Assembly: GCF_000427685.1 (NCBI RefSeq)
Contig: NZ_KE386573.1
Span: 3,022,938 to 3,086,937, forward strand
Direction: 5' to 3'
DNA: 64,000 nt
Origin: Haloplanus natans DSM 17983
GTDB taxonomy: Archaea > Halobacteriota > Halobacteria > Halobacteriales > Haloferacaceae
The notes under the pieces were generated by a model. That model was not told the DNA's origin. It did not search any database and was given only the letters and a program-made list of their open reading frames with translations. The position numbers and the translations under genes were made by a program. How positions within the stretch are numbered: the stretch's first letter is position 1; every line of letters begins with the position of its first letter. Positions 16,901-25,839 of the stretch are shown piece after piece.

Positions 16901-18142
16901 GTGTCCGCTCGATCACGGGTCGCCCTCGTCCGCGCCGTCGTCCACGAGGTGCGGACGCGGGACGTAACCCTGTTGGCCGCCAGCATCGCCTACTACGCCT
17001 TCGTCTCCCTGCTTCCCTCACTCGTCCTGACGACCGTCGTCGCCACCGCCGTCGGGGGAGCGGCGCTCCGGACGGCGGTCCTCGATCTCGCCGGTCGGTA
17101 TCTCCTCCCCGTCGGGCAGGGGGTGGTCGACGAGGCGCTGGCGAACACGGCGGGTCGAGGCGGCGTCACGCTCGTCGGCCTCCCACTCCTGCTCTGGGGT
17201 TCGCTCAAGCTCTTTCGCGGCATCGACACCGCCTTCGCCCGCATCTACGGCACTCCCGCCCGCGATTTCCTCGGGAGCCTCCGGGTCGGCGTGACGGTCC
17301 TCGTCGCCGTCGGCGTCGGCGCCTTCGGCGGCGTCGCCCTCGTCGGCGCCGCGACCCTCATCCGAACGCCGGTCGCCCTCGTTGCCCCCCTGATCTTCTT
17401 CGCCATCCTCCTCGCCGCACTCTTTCCGGTGTACTACCTGACCCCGGCGGGTAGCGTCTCGCCGGGCGAGGCGCTCCCCGGCGCACTCCTGTGTGCCGGC
17501 GGCTGGACGGTCTTCGGGACGGCCTTTGCCCTCTACGCGGCGGCCGCGACGACGAGCGGCCAAGCCGCCCTCTACGGCACGCTCGGGGCGATCCTCCTGC
17601 TCGTGACGTGGTTCTACCTCGCCGGCCTCGTCTTGCTCGTCGGCGCGACGCTGAACGCCGTCCGGGCCGATCGCTCGGTCGACCGGGATCGGCAGGTACA
17701 ACACCCGCCGGACCGAGACGACGTGACGACGGCAATGACCGGCGACGACACGCAAACGGACCCCTCCCCGGCACCGGATATCGAGGACCTCGAGGACCGA
17801 CTCGACTCGGTCCGCGAGGATCTGGACGCCTTCGAGGCCGACGTGGAGGAACGGACGGTCGACCGGCCGGATCTGGAGTCGGAACTGAAGGCGTACGTCC
17901 GCCGGCGGATGCGCCGCGGCCACGCCCGCGGCTGGGGACCCTATCTCGTTCTCCTCTACGGGACGGCCATGACGCTCGGCGCCTTCTATCTCCTCTCCGA
18001 TCTCGTTGCGCTCGTCGCCATGATCGTGATCTTCCTCTCGACGCTCGGGCTGTACGTCCTTTTCGTCCTCGCGGGCGTCGGCTTCACCCTGCTCGGCAAA
18101 CCCGGGCAGGCCCTCGATGCACTCCGGCGGTTTCGGCGCTGA
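16901..18142 (+). CDS. YihY/BrkB-family membrane protein with C-terminal extension
   Basis: Integral membrane protein; residues 1 to about 270 match the YihY family, with six helices and the conserved early segment LAASIAYYAFVSLLPSL and later GTLGAILLLVTWFYLAG. A further 140 residues follow: a charged coiled segment (IEDLEDRLDSVREDLDAFEA), a basic linker and two more helices. I chose the GTG at 16901 (VSARSRVALV); an in-frame GTG at 16838 would add an unlikely Arg/Ala-rich leader. Function unproven. Confidence 0.85.
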   Translation: MSARSRVALVRAVVHEVRTRDVTLLAASIAYYAFVSLLPSLVLTTVVATAVGGAALRTAVLDLAGRYLLPVGQGVVDEALANTAGRGGVTLVGLPLLLWGSLKLFRGIDTAFARIYGTPARDFLGSLRVGVTVLVAVGVGAFGGVALVGAATLIRTPVALVAPLIFFAILLAALFPVYYLTPAGSVSPGEALPGALLCAGGWTVFGTAFALYAAAATTSGQAALYGTLGAILLLVTWFYLAGLVLLVGATLNAVRADRSVDRDRQVQHPPDRDDVTTAMTGDDTQTDPSPAPDIEDLEDRLDSVREDLDAFEADVEERTVDRPDLESELKAYVRRRMRRGHARGWGPYLVLLYGTAMTLGAFYLLSDLVALVAMIVIFLSTLGLYVLFVLAGVGFTLLGKPGQALDALRRFRR

Positions 18143-18193
18143 CCGACGCGGCGAAGCACGGATTATATATCCGTTCCACGTCACTCACTCCCT

Positions 18194-19060
18194 ATGTCGC
18201 GTGCCGTCCACACCGTCGCCGACCGTGGCGTCGGCGAAACGGCCGTCGTCGAGACGGTTCCCGATACCGTCGTTGGCCTCTTTGGCGTCCTCACCCACCT
18301 CGGCGATCCGGTGGCGCTCCTGTTGCTCGTGGCCGCGGGCTATCTCCTCGCGAACCACCTCGGCGTGTCGTCGACGCGCATGGCGGCCGCGATGGGCCTC
18401 GCGCTCGGCGGCTTCGCCCTGACGCTCGCGCTCAAATACGGCTTCGCCCTCCCACGCCCGCCGGGCGCGGGGACGGACGGCTACGGCTTTCCCAGCGGCC
18501 ACGCCATCGGCGCGACGGTCGTCTACGGCGGCCTCGCGGGGTTGTTGGCCCCCCACGACCGCCGCGTGACGCGTGTCGCCGCCGCGCTCGTCCTCGTCGT
18601 CGCCGCCTCGCGGGTACTCATCGGCGTCCACTACCTCGTCGACGTGGTCGTCGGCGTCGCCGTCAGCGTTGGCTACCTCGCCGTCGCGTTCCGTGTCGGC
18701 CCCGGGTGGGCGCCCGAGGAGGTGAGTCCCGGCGCCGTGGGGCGCACGTTCGCGCTCGCGGCCGGCCTCGGTGCCGCGGCGGTCGGCGTCACGGTCATCG
18801 TAGACACCGTCATCGCCGCCGCCGCGGCCGTGGGCGGGTGGCTAAGCTGGCGAGTGGTCGCGGACCGGGTGGTCGAAAGCGCCGGCACGACCCGCCAGCT
18901 CGTCGCGTCCGTGGTCGTCATCCCGGCCGTCGGCGTCGTCGCCGCAACCGTCGTCGGCGGGGACGTCTCGCTTCCCGTCGCCGCCGGACTCGCCGGCGGG
19001 ACCGTCGCGGTGGTGCTCGCCGCGCCCGGCCTGTCGGCGCTCGGCGTGCCGGCGAGGTGA
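18194..19060 (+). CDS. PAP2-family membrane phosphatase
   Basis: Membrane phosphatase of the PAP2 superfamily (288 residues), acting on lipid phosphates or diphosphates. All three catalytic motifs are visible: K-x6-RP in KYGFALPRP (about residues 82-90), PSGHA (about 99-103), and SR-x5-H-x3-D in SRVLIGVHYLVD (about 139-150). After the catalytic domain there are four more hydrophobic segments with no known motif, which is a longer C-terminus than in bacterial PAP2 proteins. Likely substrates are polyprenyl diphosphates, by inference. Confidence 0.88.
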   Translation: MSRAVHTVADRGVGETAVVETVPDTVVGLFGVLTHLGDPVALLLLVAAGYLLANHLGVSSTRMAAAMGLALGGFALTLALKYGFALPRPPGAGTDGYGFPSGHAIGATVVYGGLAGLLAPHDRRVTRVAAALVLVVAASRVLIGVHYLVDVVVGVAVSVGYLAVAFRVGPGWAPEEVSPGAVGRTFALAAGLGAAAVGVTVIVDTVIAAAAAVGGWLSWRVVADRVVESAGTTRQLVASVVVIPAVGVVAATVVGGDVSLPVAAGLAGGTVAVVLAAPGLSALGVPAR

Positions 19061-19192
19061 GGCCGCGCGTGGATGCGGCGTGTCGAAAAAACTGGATCGG
19101 GTGCTTGCCGCCTCGTACTGTCGTCTGTGACTGTTTCGAGCGATTCGCCAGCTGCGATGGCGAGGATCGTGATCGACCGACAGCCGGCCGTA

Positions 19193-20572
19193 TCAGTACT
19201 TCTCGAGGTAGCGGTCGAGTTCCCAGTCGGAGACTTCGACGATGTACTCGCCGAACTCCTGGGATTTGGCCTCGACGAACTTCTCGGCGACGTGGTCGCC
19301 CATCGCGCTCGTGATGACCTCGTCTTCCTCGAAGGCCTCGACGGCCTCGCCGAGGTTCGACGGCAGCGTCGTGATGCCGTACTCCTCGCGTTTCGCCTCG
19401 TCGAACTCGTAGATGTTCTCGCGGACTGGGTCGGGGCAGTCGAGATCTCGCTCGATGCCGTCGAGACCGGCGTGGATCATGGCCGCGAAGGCGAGGTAGG
19501 GGTTACACGACGGGTCGGGCGAACGGAGCTCGATCCGCGAAGCCGCCGGGACGCGCGCGGCCGGCTTGCGGATGAGCGCCGAGCGGTTGCGGTCGGACCA
19601 GGCGACGTAGACGGGCGCCTCGTAGCCCGGCACCAGCCGCTTGTAGCTGTTCACGGTCGGGTCGGCGATTGCCGTGATGGCCGGCGCGTGTTCGAGGATG
19701 CCCGCGAGGTAGCTCTTGGCCGTGCCGCTCAGGTTGAACTCGTCGTCCTCGTCGTGGAAGGCGTTCTCGCCGTCCTCGGTGAACAGCGACATGTGGGTGT
19801 GCATTCCCGAGCCGTTGATCCGGGCGATGGGCTTGGGCATGAACGTCGCGTGGAGGTCGTGTTCCGCCGCGATGGCGCGAACGACCGAGCGGAAGGTGGC
19901 GACGTTGTCGGCCGTCGAGAGGGCGTCGTCGTACGTGAAGTTGATTTCGTGTTGGCCCTGGGCCACTTCGTGGTGGGAGGCCTCGATGTCGAAGCCCATG
20001 CTCTCCAGGCCGTAGATGATGTCACGGCGCACGTCCGAGGCGAGGTCCTTGGGCGCGAGGTCGAAGTAGCCACCGGCGTCGTTGGTCTTGGTCGTCGCGC
20101 GCCCGTCCTCGTCTTCCTCGAACAGGAAGAACTCGGGTTCGGGCGCCATGTTCACGTTGTAGCCCATCTCCTCGGCGCGCTCGATGGCGTCTTTGAGGAC
20201 GCCTCGCGGGTCGCCCGAGAACGGCTCGCCGGTCGACGTATCGACCACGTCACAGATGAGGCGGGCCGCCGCGCCGCCGTCGGAGTCCCCGTTCCGCCAC
20301 GGGAGGACCGCGAACGTCTCCGGGTCGGGGTCGAGGCGCATGTCCGATTCCTGAATCCGGACGAAGCCGTCGATGGAGGAGCCGTCGAAGTAGATGCCCT
20401 CGGTGAACGCTTTCTCGGCCTGCGTCGCCGGGACCGAGACGTTCTTGACCGTCCCGAGGATGTCGGTGAACTGAAGCCGGAGGAAGTCGACGTTTTTCTC
20501 GTCGATCTGGTCGATTACGTCCTGTTCTGTCGCCGTCAAACCGCCGTCAGTCGCCGTATTTTCGTCCGTCAT
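19193..20572 (-). CDS. glnA: Glutamine synthetase (type I)
   Basis: Makes glutamine from glutamate, ammonia and ATP in the cytoplasm; the main ammonium assimilation step. The 459-residue protein shows the GSI landmarks: FYFDG-type N-terminal loop ([11 protein letters not shown]), the metal/ATP site EFFLFEE, the ammonia/glutamate loop [15 protein letters not shown]-binding region [10 protein letters not shown], and the [19 protein letters not shown] motif. No adenylylation Tyr of the GSI-beta type is apparent. Divergent from lrp across 126 bp, with a palindrome on its TATA region. Confidence 0.97.
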   Translation of the reverse strand: MTDENTATDGGLTATEQDVIDQIDEKNVDFLRLQFTDILGTVKNVSVPATQAEKAFTEGIYFDGSSIDGFVRIQESDMRLDPDPETFAVLPWRNGDSDGGAAARLICDVVDTSTGEPFSGDPRGVLKDAIERAEEMGYNVNMAPEPEFFLFEEDEDGRATTKTNDAGGYFDLAPKDLASDVRRDIIYGLESMGFDIEASHHEVAQGQHEINFTYDDALSTADNVATFRSVVRAIAAEHDLHATFMPKPIARINGSGMHTHMSLFTEDGENAFHDEDDEFNLSGTAKSYLAGILEHAPAITAIADPTVNSYKRLVPGYEAPVYVAWSDRNRSALIRKPAARVPAASRIELRSPDPSCNPYLAFAAMIHAGLDGIERDLDCPDPVRENIYEFDEAKREEYGITTLPSNLGEAVEAFEEDEVITSAMGDHVAEKFVEAKSQEFGEYIVEVSDWELDRYLEKY

Positions 20573-20592
20573 GTTCTGGACAGGGTTAATCT

Positions 20593-20605
20593 ATACTCCT
20601 AGTAT
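20593..20605. promoter_or_regulatory. Palindrome on the glnA core promoter
   Basis: ATACTCCTAGTAT, arms ATACT and AGTAT around CCT. Relative to the glnA start (20572, reverse strand) it lies 21-33 bp upstream, covering the expected TATA box. The divergent lrp gene encodes a likely regulator, so this could be an Lrp operator for glnA. The Lrp link is inference from neighbourhood and from known Lrp-glnA pairing in haloarchaea. Confidence 0.5.
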
Positions 20606-20698
20606 TAAGCCCTTTTTGTTGTCTGCAATTTCCTCTCGGTGTCGATCGGAATTGGATATTCGTAAACTTCTATACCCCCGGTGTCGTGTGTAACTGCC

Positions 20699-21160
20699 AT
20701 GACGTACGAAAATCTCGACGCCAAGCTCATCAACGCGCTCCTCGGCGACGGGCGAGCGAGCCTCCGCAGCCTCGCCGAGGAACTCGACGTCTCCGTCACC
20801 ACCGTCTCGAATCACCTTCGTGACCTCGAAGAGGAGGGCGTCATCGAGGGGTACACGCCGCGGGTCAACTACGGGGCGCTCGGCTACGACGTGACCGCCA
20901 TCCTGCAGTTGAAAGTGGAGGGGAGCGCCCTGCCGGGCATCACCGACCGCCTCCAGGAACAAAAGCAGATGGTCAGCGTCTACGAAGTGACCGGCGACTA
21001 CGACGTCATCGCCGTCGGCAAGTTCATCGACACCGACGGGATGAACGAACAGATCAAGACGCTCCTGACCGACGCGGACATCCGTGAATCCAACACCAGC
21101 GTCGTCCTCAACGCCGTCGTCGAGAACAAGCAGTTCGACCTCGACGTCGACGACGAGTAA
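20699..21160 (+). CDS. lrp: Lrp/AsnC-family transcriptional regulator
   Basis: A 153-residue regulator. N-terminal winged helix-turn-helix (residues 1-60; [20 protein letters not shown] contains the recognition helix) followed by the RAM ligand domain (residues 65-145; the [13 protein letters not shown] strand segment is characteristic). It binds amino acids or amides and controls nitrogen genes as an octamer or dimer. The ATG at 20699 is preceded by a TATA-like ATATTCGTAAAC. Position divergent to glnA is conserved in haloarchaea. Confidence 0.93.
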   Translation: MTYENLDAKLINALLGDGRASLRSLAEELDVSVTTVSNHLRDLEEEGVIEGYTPRVNYGALGYDVTAILQLKVEGSALPGITDRLQEQKQMVSVYEVTGDYDVIAVGKFIDTDGMNEQIKTLLTDADIRESNTSVVLNAVVENKQFDLDVDDE

Positions 21161-21169
21161 CACCCACCG

Positions 21170-21212
21170 TTTCGACGGGGTTCGCTCCCTTCGGTCGCTC
21201 ACCCCGTCGAAA
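21170..21212. terminator. Long hairpin between convergent lrp and aminopeptidase genes
   Basis: Perfect 12-bp inverted repeat TTTCGACGGGGT (21170-21181) and ACCCCGTCGAAA (21201-21212) with a 19-base loop. It lies between two convergent genes (stops at 21160 and 21248), so it could end transcription in both directions. The loop contains GCTCCCTTCGGTCGCTC, related to GAGCGA-type palindromes found near tRNA genes in this window. Confidence 0.55.
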
Positions 21213-21247
21213 AGCCGGAGCAAAAGATCGCACTCGGCCAGCGACTC

Positions 21248-22336
21248 CTACTCGAAGCCGTCTTCGAAGACGAAGGTTCCGTTCCGCTGGACGACTTCCC
21301 CGTCAACCTCGATGGTCGAGTCCTCGGACATGTCGACGATCATATCGACGTGTTCGGCGCTCTCGTTGCGAACGTTCTCCTCGCCGACGGTGTCGGCGTA
21401 GGCGTTGCCAACCGCCATGTGGACGGTGTCGCCCATCTTCTCGTCGAACAGCATGTTGTACGTGAACTGGTCGATGGAGCGGTTCATCCCGATGCCGAGT
21501 TCGCCCAGATAGCGCGCGCCCTCGTCCGTCTCGAGAATCCCCGTGAGCACGTCCTCGTTGCGCTCGGCGCTGTGGCCGACGACCTCGCCGTTCTCGAACC
21601 GGAGGCGAGCGCCCGCGATTTCCGTTCCTTTCCTGTACAGCGGCATGTCGAAGTGGACGTAGCCCTCCACCGACTCTTTGACCGGCGCGGTGAACACTTC
21701 GCCGCCGGGGAGGTTGTGCTCGCCGTAATCGTTGATCGTGGGATTGCCCGCCACCGACATCGTCACGTCCGTCTCGTCGCCGCTCGTGATCCGCACCTCG
21801 TCGGCGCCGTCCATGATCTCGACCATCCGCGCCTGATGCTCGCGCTGTGTGTCCCAGTCGAGGGTGACGGCGTCCCAGACGAAGTTCTCGTAGGCCGCGG
21901 TGCTCATGCCCGCGAGTTGGGCGTGGCCGGAGGAGGGAAACTGGGTGAGACACCAGCGCTTACCCAGTCGCTCGTCGAGGACGGGTCGCATCGCTCGGCG
22001 GTATGCGGCGTTGGTCTCCGGGGTCACGTCGCTTTGCTCGGACACGTTCGCGCCGCCGCGGGCGATGACGAACGCGTCCGCCTCCTCGAAGAGGGCGAGC
22101 TGGTGGCTCGGCGTCTCGAACGCCTCGTCGTCGCTCGCGCGGAGGTACGCCCGCGCCGCGCGCTCGGAATTGTTGATGTAGAGCGGGGTCGCCCCCCGGT
22201 CGCCCAGCACCTCGTGGAGGGCAACGGCGAGGTCCTCCGCGACCGCTGGCATGCTGACGACGACGTTGTCGCCCGACTCGATGCGCGTCGAGTGATCGAC
22301 GATGATCTCCGCGTGGGTCCGAATGCGCGGGTCCAT
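21248..22336 (-). CDS. M29-family aminopeptidase
   Basis: A 362-residue thermophilic-type metallo-aminopeptidase (AmpS/PepT family M29). The region around residue 245 onward carries metal-site residues: EGYVHFDMPLYRKG, RFENGEVVGHSAERNEDVL, ELGIGMN, and TVHMAVGNAYADT, matching the family's Glu/His/Asp pattern. The N-terminal alpha/beta domain reads GDNVVVSMPAVAEDLAVAL. The ATG ending at 22336 fits the family N-terminus; upstream in-frame sequence is a shadow of other genes. Confidence 0.88.
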   Translation of the reverse strand: MDPRIRTHAEIIVDHSTRIESGDNVVVSMPAVAEDLAVALHEVLGDRGATPLYINNSERAARAYLRASDDEAFETPSHQLALFEEADAFVIARGGANVSEQSDVTPETNAAYRRAMRPVLDERLGKRWCLTQFPSSGHAQLAGMSTAAYENFVWDAVTLDWDTQREHQARMVEIMDGADEVRITSGDETDVTMSVAGNPTINDYGEHNLPGGEVFTAPVKESVEGYVHFDMPLYRKGTEIAGARLRFENGEVVGHSAERNEDVLTGILETDEGARYLGELGIGMNRSIDQFTYNMLFDEKMGDTVHMAVGNAYADTVGEENVRNESAEHVDMIVDMSEDSTIEVDGEVVQRNGTFVFEDGFE

Positions 22337-22447
22337 GTCAGGGGATTCCGGTGCGGCCGACAAAGCCTTTCGGAGTGCGACCGGAGTAGGTTCTTGTGGC
22401 TTGGTACCGAAAACCATGCGGTCGCTCACCCGAGTGACCGATCCGGA

Positions 22448-22735
22448 ATGGAGACGGTCGTCAGCCTGGTGAACTACACGGGGGAGGGTGTACAGCACGT
22501 GGACGAGGGCCCGGACCGCCTCGACGGCGCCCGCGAAGTCGTCGAGTCGATGGGGGTCGAACTGACCCACTTCTTCCAGACGATGGGGCAGTACGACGCC
22601 GTCGTGATCATGGAGATGCCGGACGCGGAGACGGCGACGCAGGGTGGCATCGCCATCGCCGGGGCGGTCCGAACCGAGACGCTCCGGGCGTTCCCGGAGG
22701 CCGAGTACCGCGAGTTGATCGACGGACTGCCGTAG
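22448..22735 (+). CDS. GYD-domain protein
   Basis: A 95-residue protein of the GYD family, a ferredoxin-like fold found in bacteria and archaea with no firm role. Motifs: VVSLVNYTGEGVQHVDEGPDR and QTMGQYDAVVIMEMPDAETA, which correspond to the family core (the GYD tripeptide is GQYD here). Start ATG at 22448. A T-rich stretch (CTCTTTTTCTC) follows at about 22745 and could terminate the transcript. Confidence 0.82.
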   Translation: METVVSLVNYTGEGVQHVDEGPDRLDGAREVVESMGVELTHFFQTMGQYDAVVIMEMPDAETATQGGIAIAGAVRTETLRAFPEAEYRELIDGLP

Positions 22736-22777
22736 CCATCCTCGCTCTTTTTCTCGTCGCCGGTCCGAGAGGGAGGT

Positions 22778-23815
22778 ATGCTCGACATCGACCTGCGATC
22801 GGATACGGTCACCCGCCCCTCCGACGCGATGCGGGATGCGGCCCGCGACGCCGACGTGGGCGACGACGTGTACCGCGACGACCCGACGGTGAACGACCTC
22901 GAACGCCGCGCGGCCGCCGTCGTCGGCTGCGAGGACGCCCTCTTCGTCCCGACGGGGACGATGGGCAATCAGATCGCCGCGGCGGTCCACGCCGACCCCG
23001 GCACCGAAGTCGTCGTCGACAGCGAGGCACACATCGTCCGCTGGGAACTCGGCGGCCTCGCCCGCAACGCCGGGCTCCAGACGCACACGGTCGACGCCGA
23101 GGGTGGGGTCCTCACGCCCGAACAAGTCCACGCCGTCTGTCACGACGCGGACCTCCACCGCCCCGGCACCGGCCTCGTCTGTCTGGAGAACACGCACAAC
23201 GCCCGCGGCGGCCTCGCGATTCCGATCGACCGGATTCGAGCCGTCGCCGAGGCCGCAGGGTCCCACGGCGTGCCCGTCCACCTCGACGGCGCCCGCCTGT
23301 TCAACGCCTGTGTCGCCCGCGGCGTCGACCCCGCGGAGATGGTCGCGCCCGTCGACTCCGTCCTCTTCTGTCTCTCGAAGGGGCTCGGCGCACCCGTCGG
23401 CTCGATGCTCTGTGGCAGCGAGTCGTTCGTCGACGCGGCGCGACGGCTCCGCAAACTCCACGGCGGCGGGATGCGACAGGCCGGCATCGTCGCCGCGCCG
23501 GGGCTGCTCGCACTGGAGAACCGGTCACGGCTGGCGGAGGATCACGAGAACGCCGCCCGCCTCGCCGCGGGACTCGACGCCATCGACGGCCTGTCGGTGC
23601 CGACGCCCGAGACGAACATCGTCGTCGTCGACGTATCGGCGGCGCCGTTCGACGCCGGGGCGTTCGTCGACGCCTGCGCCGAGCGCGGGGTCGGAAGTGG
23701 CGCCATCGACGGCGCGCACGTCCGGTTCTGTACCCACCTCGACGTGGACCGCGAGGATATCGAAACGGCACTCGATCGGATCGAGTCGGTCGTTTACAGT
23801 TCGGGTTCGATGTAG
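22778..23815 (+). CDS. ltaE: Low-specificity threonine aldolase (PLP enzyme)
   Basis: PLP enzyme that cleaves threonine or allo-threonine to glycine and acetaldehyde, and may act on related beta-hydroxy amino acids. The N-terminus IDLRSDTVTRPSDAMRDA is the family signature, with DVGDDVYRDDPTVNDLE next. The PLP Lys is in LSKGLGAPVGSML, preceded by the Asp site HLDGARLFNA. Length is 345 residues, normal. Its last 22 bp overlap the end of the convergent cation efflux gene. Confidence 0.92.
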   Translation: MLDIDLRSDTVTRPSDAMRDAARDADVGDDVYRDDPTVNDLERRAAAVVGCEDALFVPTGTMGNQIAAAVHADPGTEVVVDSEAHIVRWELGGLARNAGLQTHTVDAEGGVLTPEQVHAVCHDADLHRPGTGLVCLENTHNARGGLAIPIDRIRAVAEAAGSHGVPVHLDGARLFNACVARGVDPAEMVAPVDSVLFCLSKGLGAPVGSMLCGSESFVDAARRLRKLHGGGMRQAGIVAAPGLLALENRSRLAEDHENAARLAAGLDAIDGLSVPTPETNIVVVDVSAAPFDAGAFVDACAERGVGSGAIDGAHVRFCTHLDVDREDIETALDRIESVVYSSGSM

Positions 23816-24735
23816 GCGAAACGCACGCGGTCGTCCCGGTCCCGGAGTTTCCCCTCGATCAGGTCGATGTCCTCGTCGATGGCCCCGGTTTCGAGGCCGG
23901 TCTCGAAGCTCACGTCGGCGGCGACGAGGATGGCCGACGGGCCGACGAACATCGTCCGGAAGTTGTCGACGTGGTCGACGCCCGGATGCTCCCGGATGAG
24001 TGCCCGAAAGTCGGCTTCGAGCCCTTTAGGCGCGCTCTCACCCAGCAGGAGTCGTTTGTTCTCCCACGCCAGCGCGAGGGCAAAGCACATGAGGAGGAGG
24101 CCGATGAGCGCGGCGGAGACGGCGTCGTAGAGGGGGTTACCCGTCACGCGCGAGAGGCCGATGCCGACGAGGGCGATGACGGCGCCGCCGAGGGCGATGG
24201 CGTCCTCGGTGAAGGCAGTGAGCGTCGTCACGTCGCTGGTCGATCTGAACGCCTCTACCAGCCCCGACCAGCCGTACTCCTCTATCTGCTGTTGCAGTTC
24301 GGCGTTGGCCTTCACGAACGCGTACGACTCGAACGCGATGGCACCGAGGAGGACGACGACGCTCACGTAGACGGCGTCGACGGTGACGCCCGCGAACGTC
24401 ACCGTCCCCGGCGTTGCCGAGTGGCCGTGGCGGATGGCCTCGACGCCGTGTTTCAGGCTCTCCCACCCCGCGATGCCGAACAGGAGGACGGAGACGAGGA
24501 AGCTGTAGAAAAACTGCGCCTTGCCGTAGCCGAAGGGATGCTCGCTGCTCGGCGACTTCCCGCTGTAGCGGATGCCGATCAGGAGAAACACCTGGTTGCC
24601 CGTATCGGAGATGGAGTGGTACGTCTCCGAGAGCATGGAGGGACTCCCGGTGAGGAGGAAGGCCACGAATTTCAGGACGGCGATGGCCCCGTTCGCGACG
24701 AGTGCGGCGAGGACGACCGACTTGCTGCCTGCCAT
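23794..24735 (-). CDS. Cation diffusion facilitator transporter
   Basis: Membrane exporter of divalent metal ions (zinc, cobalt or similar), exchanging for protons; 313 residues, about six helices. The metal site in helix 2 appears as SETYHSISDTGNQ (a His/Asp pair), with partner residues in helix 5 near TAFTEDAIALGG. A C-terminal cytoplasmic domain begins near residue 235 (HPGVDHVDNFRTMFVGP). The ATG ending at 24735 is chosen; upstream in-frame codons are non-coding. Confidence 0.9.
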   Translation of the reverse strand: MAGSKSVVLAALVANGAIAVLKFVAFLLTGSPSMLSETYHSISDTGNQVFLLIGIRYSGKSPSSEHPFGYGKAQFFYSFLVSVLLFGIAGWESLKHGVEAIRHGHSATPGTVTFAGVTVDAVYVSVVVLLGAIAFESYAFVKANAELQQQIEEYGWSGLVEAFRSTSDVTTLTAFTEDAIALGGAVIALVGIGLSRVTGNPLYDAVSAALIGLLLMCFALALAWENKRLLLGESAPKGLEADFRALIREHPGVDHVDNFRTMFVGPSAILVAADVSFETGLETGAIDEDIDLIEGKLRDRDDRVRFAYIEPEL

Positions 24736-24810
24736 ATTCGGCCCGTCGGACGGCCGCCGATTCAACCTTCCGACCGAAATCGAGTTGCCGCTGGGGCGCG
24801 ACTCGTCCCC

Positions 24811-25368
24811 ATGCTCGTCGTCTGCTCCGACACGCACGGCACCGACGACGCCCGTCTGGCCGGTCGCACCCGCGAGGCGGTCGACGCGGCGGACCTCGTG
24901 ATCCACGCCGGCGACTTCACCACGACGACCGTCCTCGACGCGTTCCGGGACCGGGCCAACCGACTCGTGGCGGTCCACGGCAACGCCGACGGGGCGGGCG
25001 TTCGCGACCGCCTCCCGTCCGCCGCGACGACGACGTACGCGGGCGTCCGGGTTGCGATCACTCACACCGAACGCGGCGGAGCGACGGCGCTCTCGCTGTT
25101 CGGTCGCCAGCGGGGGGCCGCCCTCGTCGTCTCCGGGCACACCCATCGGCCGACGGTGGACGTACCCGGGACGGGGCCGATACTGCTCAATCCGGGAAGT
25201 CACGCCGATCCGCGGGGGTATCGCCCGGCCCACGCCGAACTGTGGGCGGCGGGGAGCGACGACGCACCCGAAACCGTCGCCGGCGCCGTCGCGTCCGGAC
25301 TGGTCGGCGTCCTTCGCACGCCCGAGGGCGAGGTGATCGACCGGATTCGAGTGCCGGCGGAGGAGTGA
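24811..25368 (+). CDS. Metallophosphoesterase (YfcE/MJ0936-like)
   Basis: A 185-residue calcineurin-fold phosphodiesterase. Di-metal motifs in order: CSDTHG (residues 5-10), HAGDFTTT, VHGNADG, ITHTERGG (the usual GH pair is TH here), and SGHTHRPTV. This matches small archaeal phosphodiesterases of the YfcE type. Substrate unknown. Starts 75 bp from the divergent cation efflux gene. Confidence 0.86.
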   Translation: MLVVCSDTHGTDDARLAGRTREAVDAADLVIHAGDFTTTTVLDAFRDRANRLVAVHGNADGAGVRDRLPSAATTTYAGVRVAITHTERGGATALSLFGRQRGAALVVSGHTHRPTVDVPGTGPILLNPGSHADPRGYRPAHAELWAAGSDDAPETVAGAVASGLVGVLRTPEGEVIDRIRVPAEE

Positions 25369-25613
25369 ACGGATTGGGAGGGGGACGAAAAGGGAGGGCC
25401 GAAGCGAGGTCGGGGGACCACGCGGTTCGACTTACAGCGGTGAGGATAATATAAACGGCGTAGGCTCAAAGCGCTGTTGTAGCTTTCGACCGGATCGGAG
25501 CGCGGGGGCGGCGGATCGGGGACCCCGGGGAGCCCGAGCTCCCGGACACGCCGTGTCGGCGGGCCGCCTCCGCCGTCGAAAGGGCTTTGCCCGCTCCGGG
25601 CCACCCCCCGATC

Positions 25614-25769
25614 ATGCAGGCGACCGTCCTCCAGTTCGGCGGCCTCCTCGGGGACCCAATCTTCCTCGCGCTGGTGGCACTGATGCTGTTGCTCGTCTTC
25701 TTCGCCTACCTGCTCGTCCGACGAACCCTCCTCTCGCTCCGTGAGGGGTACGACGAGGGGTACCGCTGA
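25614..25769 (+). CDS. Small single-span membrane protein (51 aa)
   Basis: A 51-residue protein with one strong membrane helix (ALVALMLLLVFFAYLLV) and a short basic-acidic tail (SLREGYDEGYR). Start ATG at 25614. Preceded by a 245-bp non-coding stretch containing a TATA-like ATAATATAAA near 25448, so the transcript could have a leader of about 140 nt. Related short proteins occur in other haloarchaea. Role unknown. Confidence 0.68.
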   Translation: MQATVLQFGGLLGDPIFLALVALMLLLVFFAYLLVRRTLLSLREGYDEGYR

Positions 25770-25839
25770 TCGATCCGACGCCGGGCGTACCGACCCCGAC
25801 ACCCCTTAGTACCCCCCTCACACAGACGGACACACCCTA

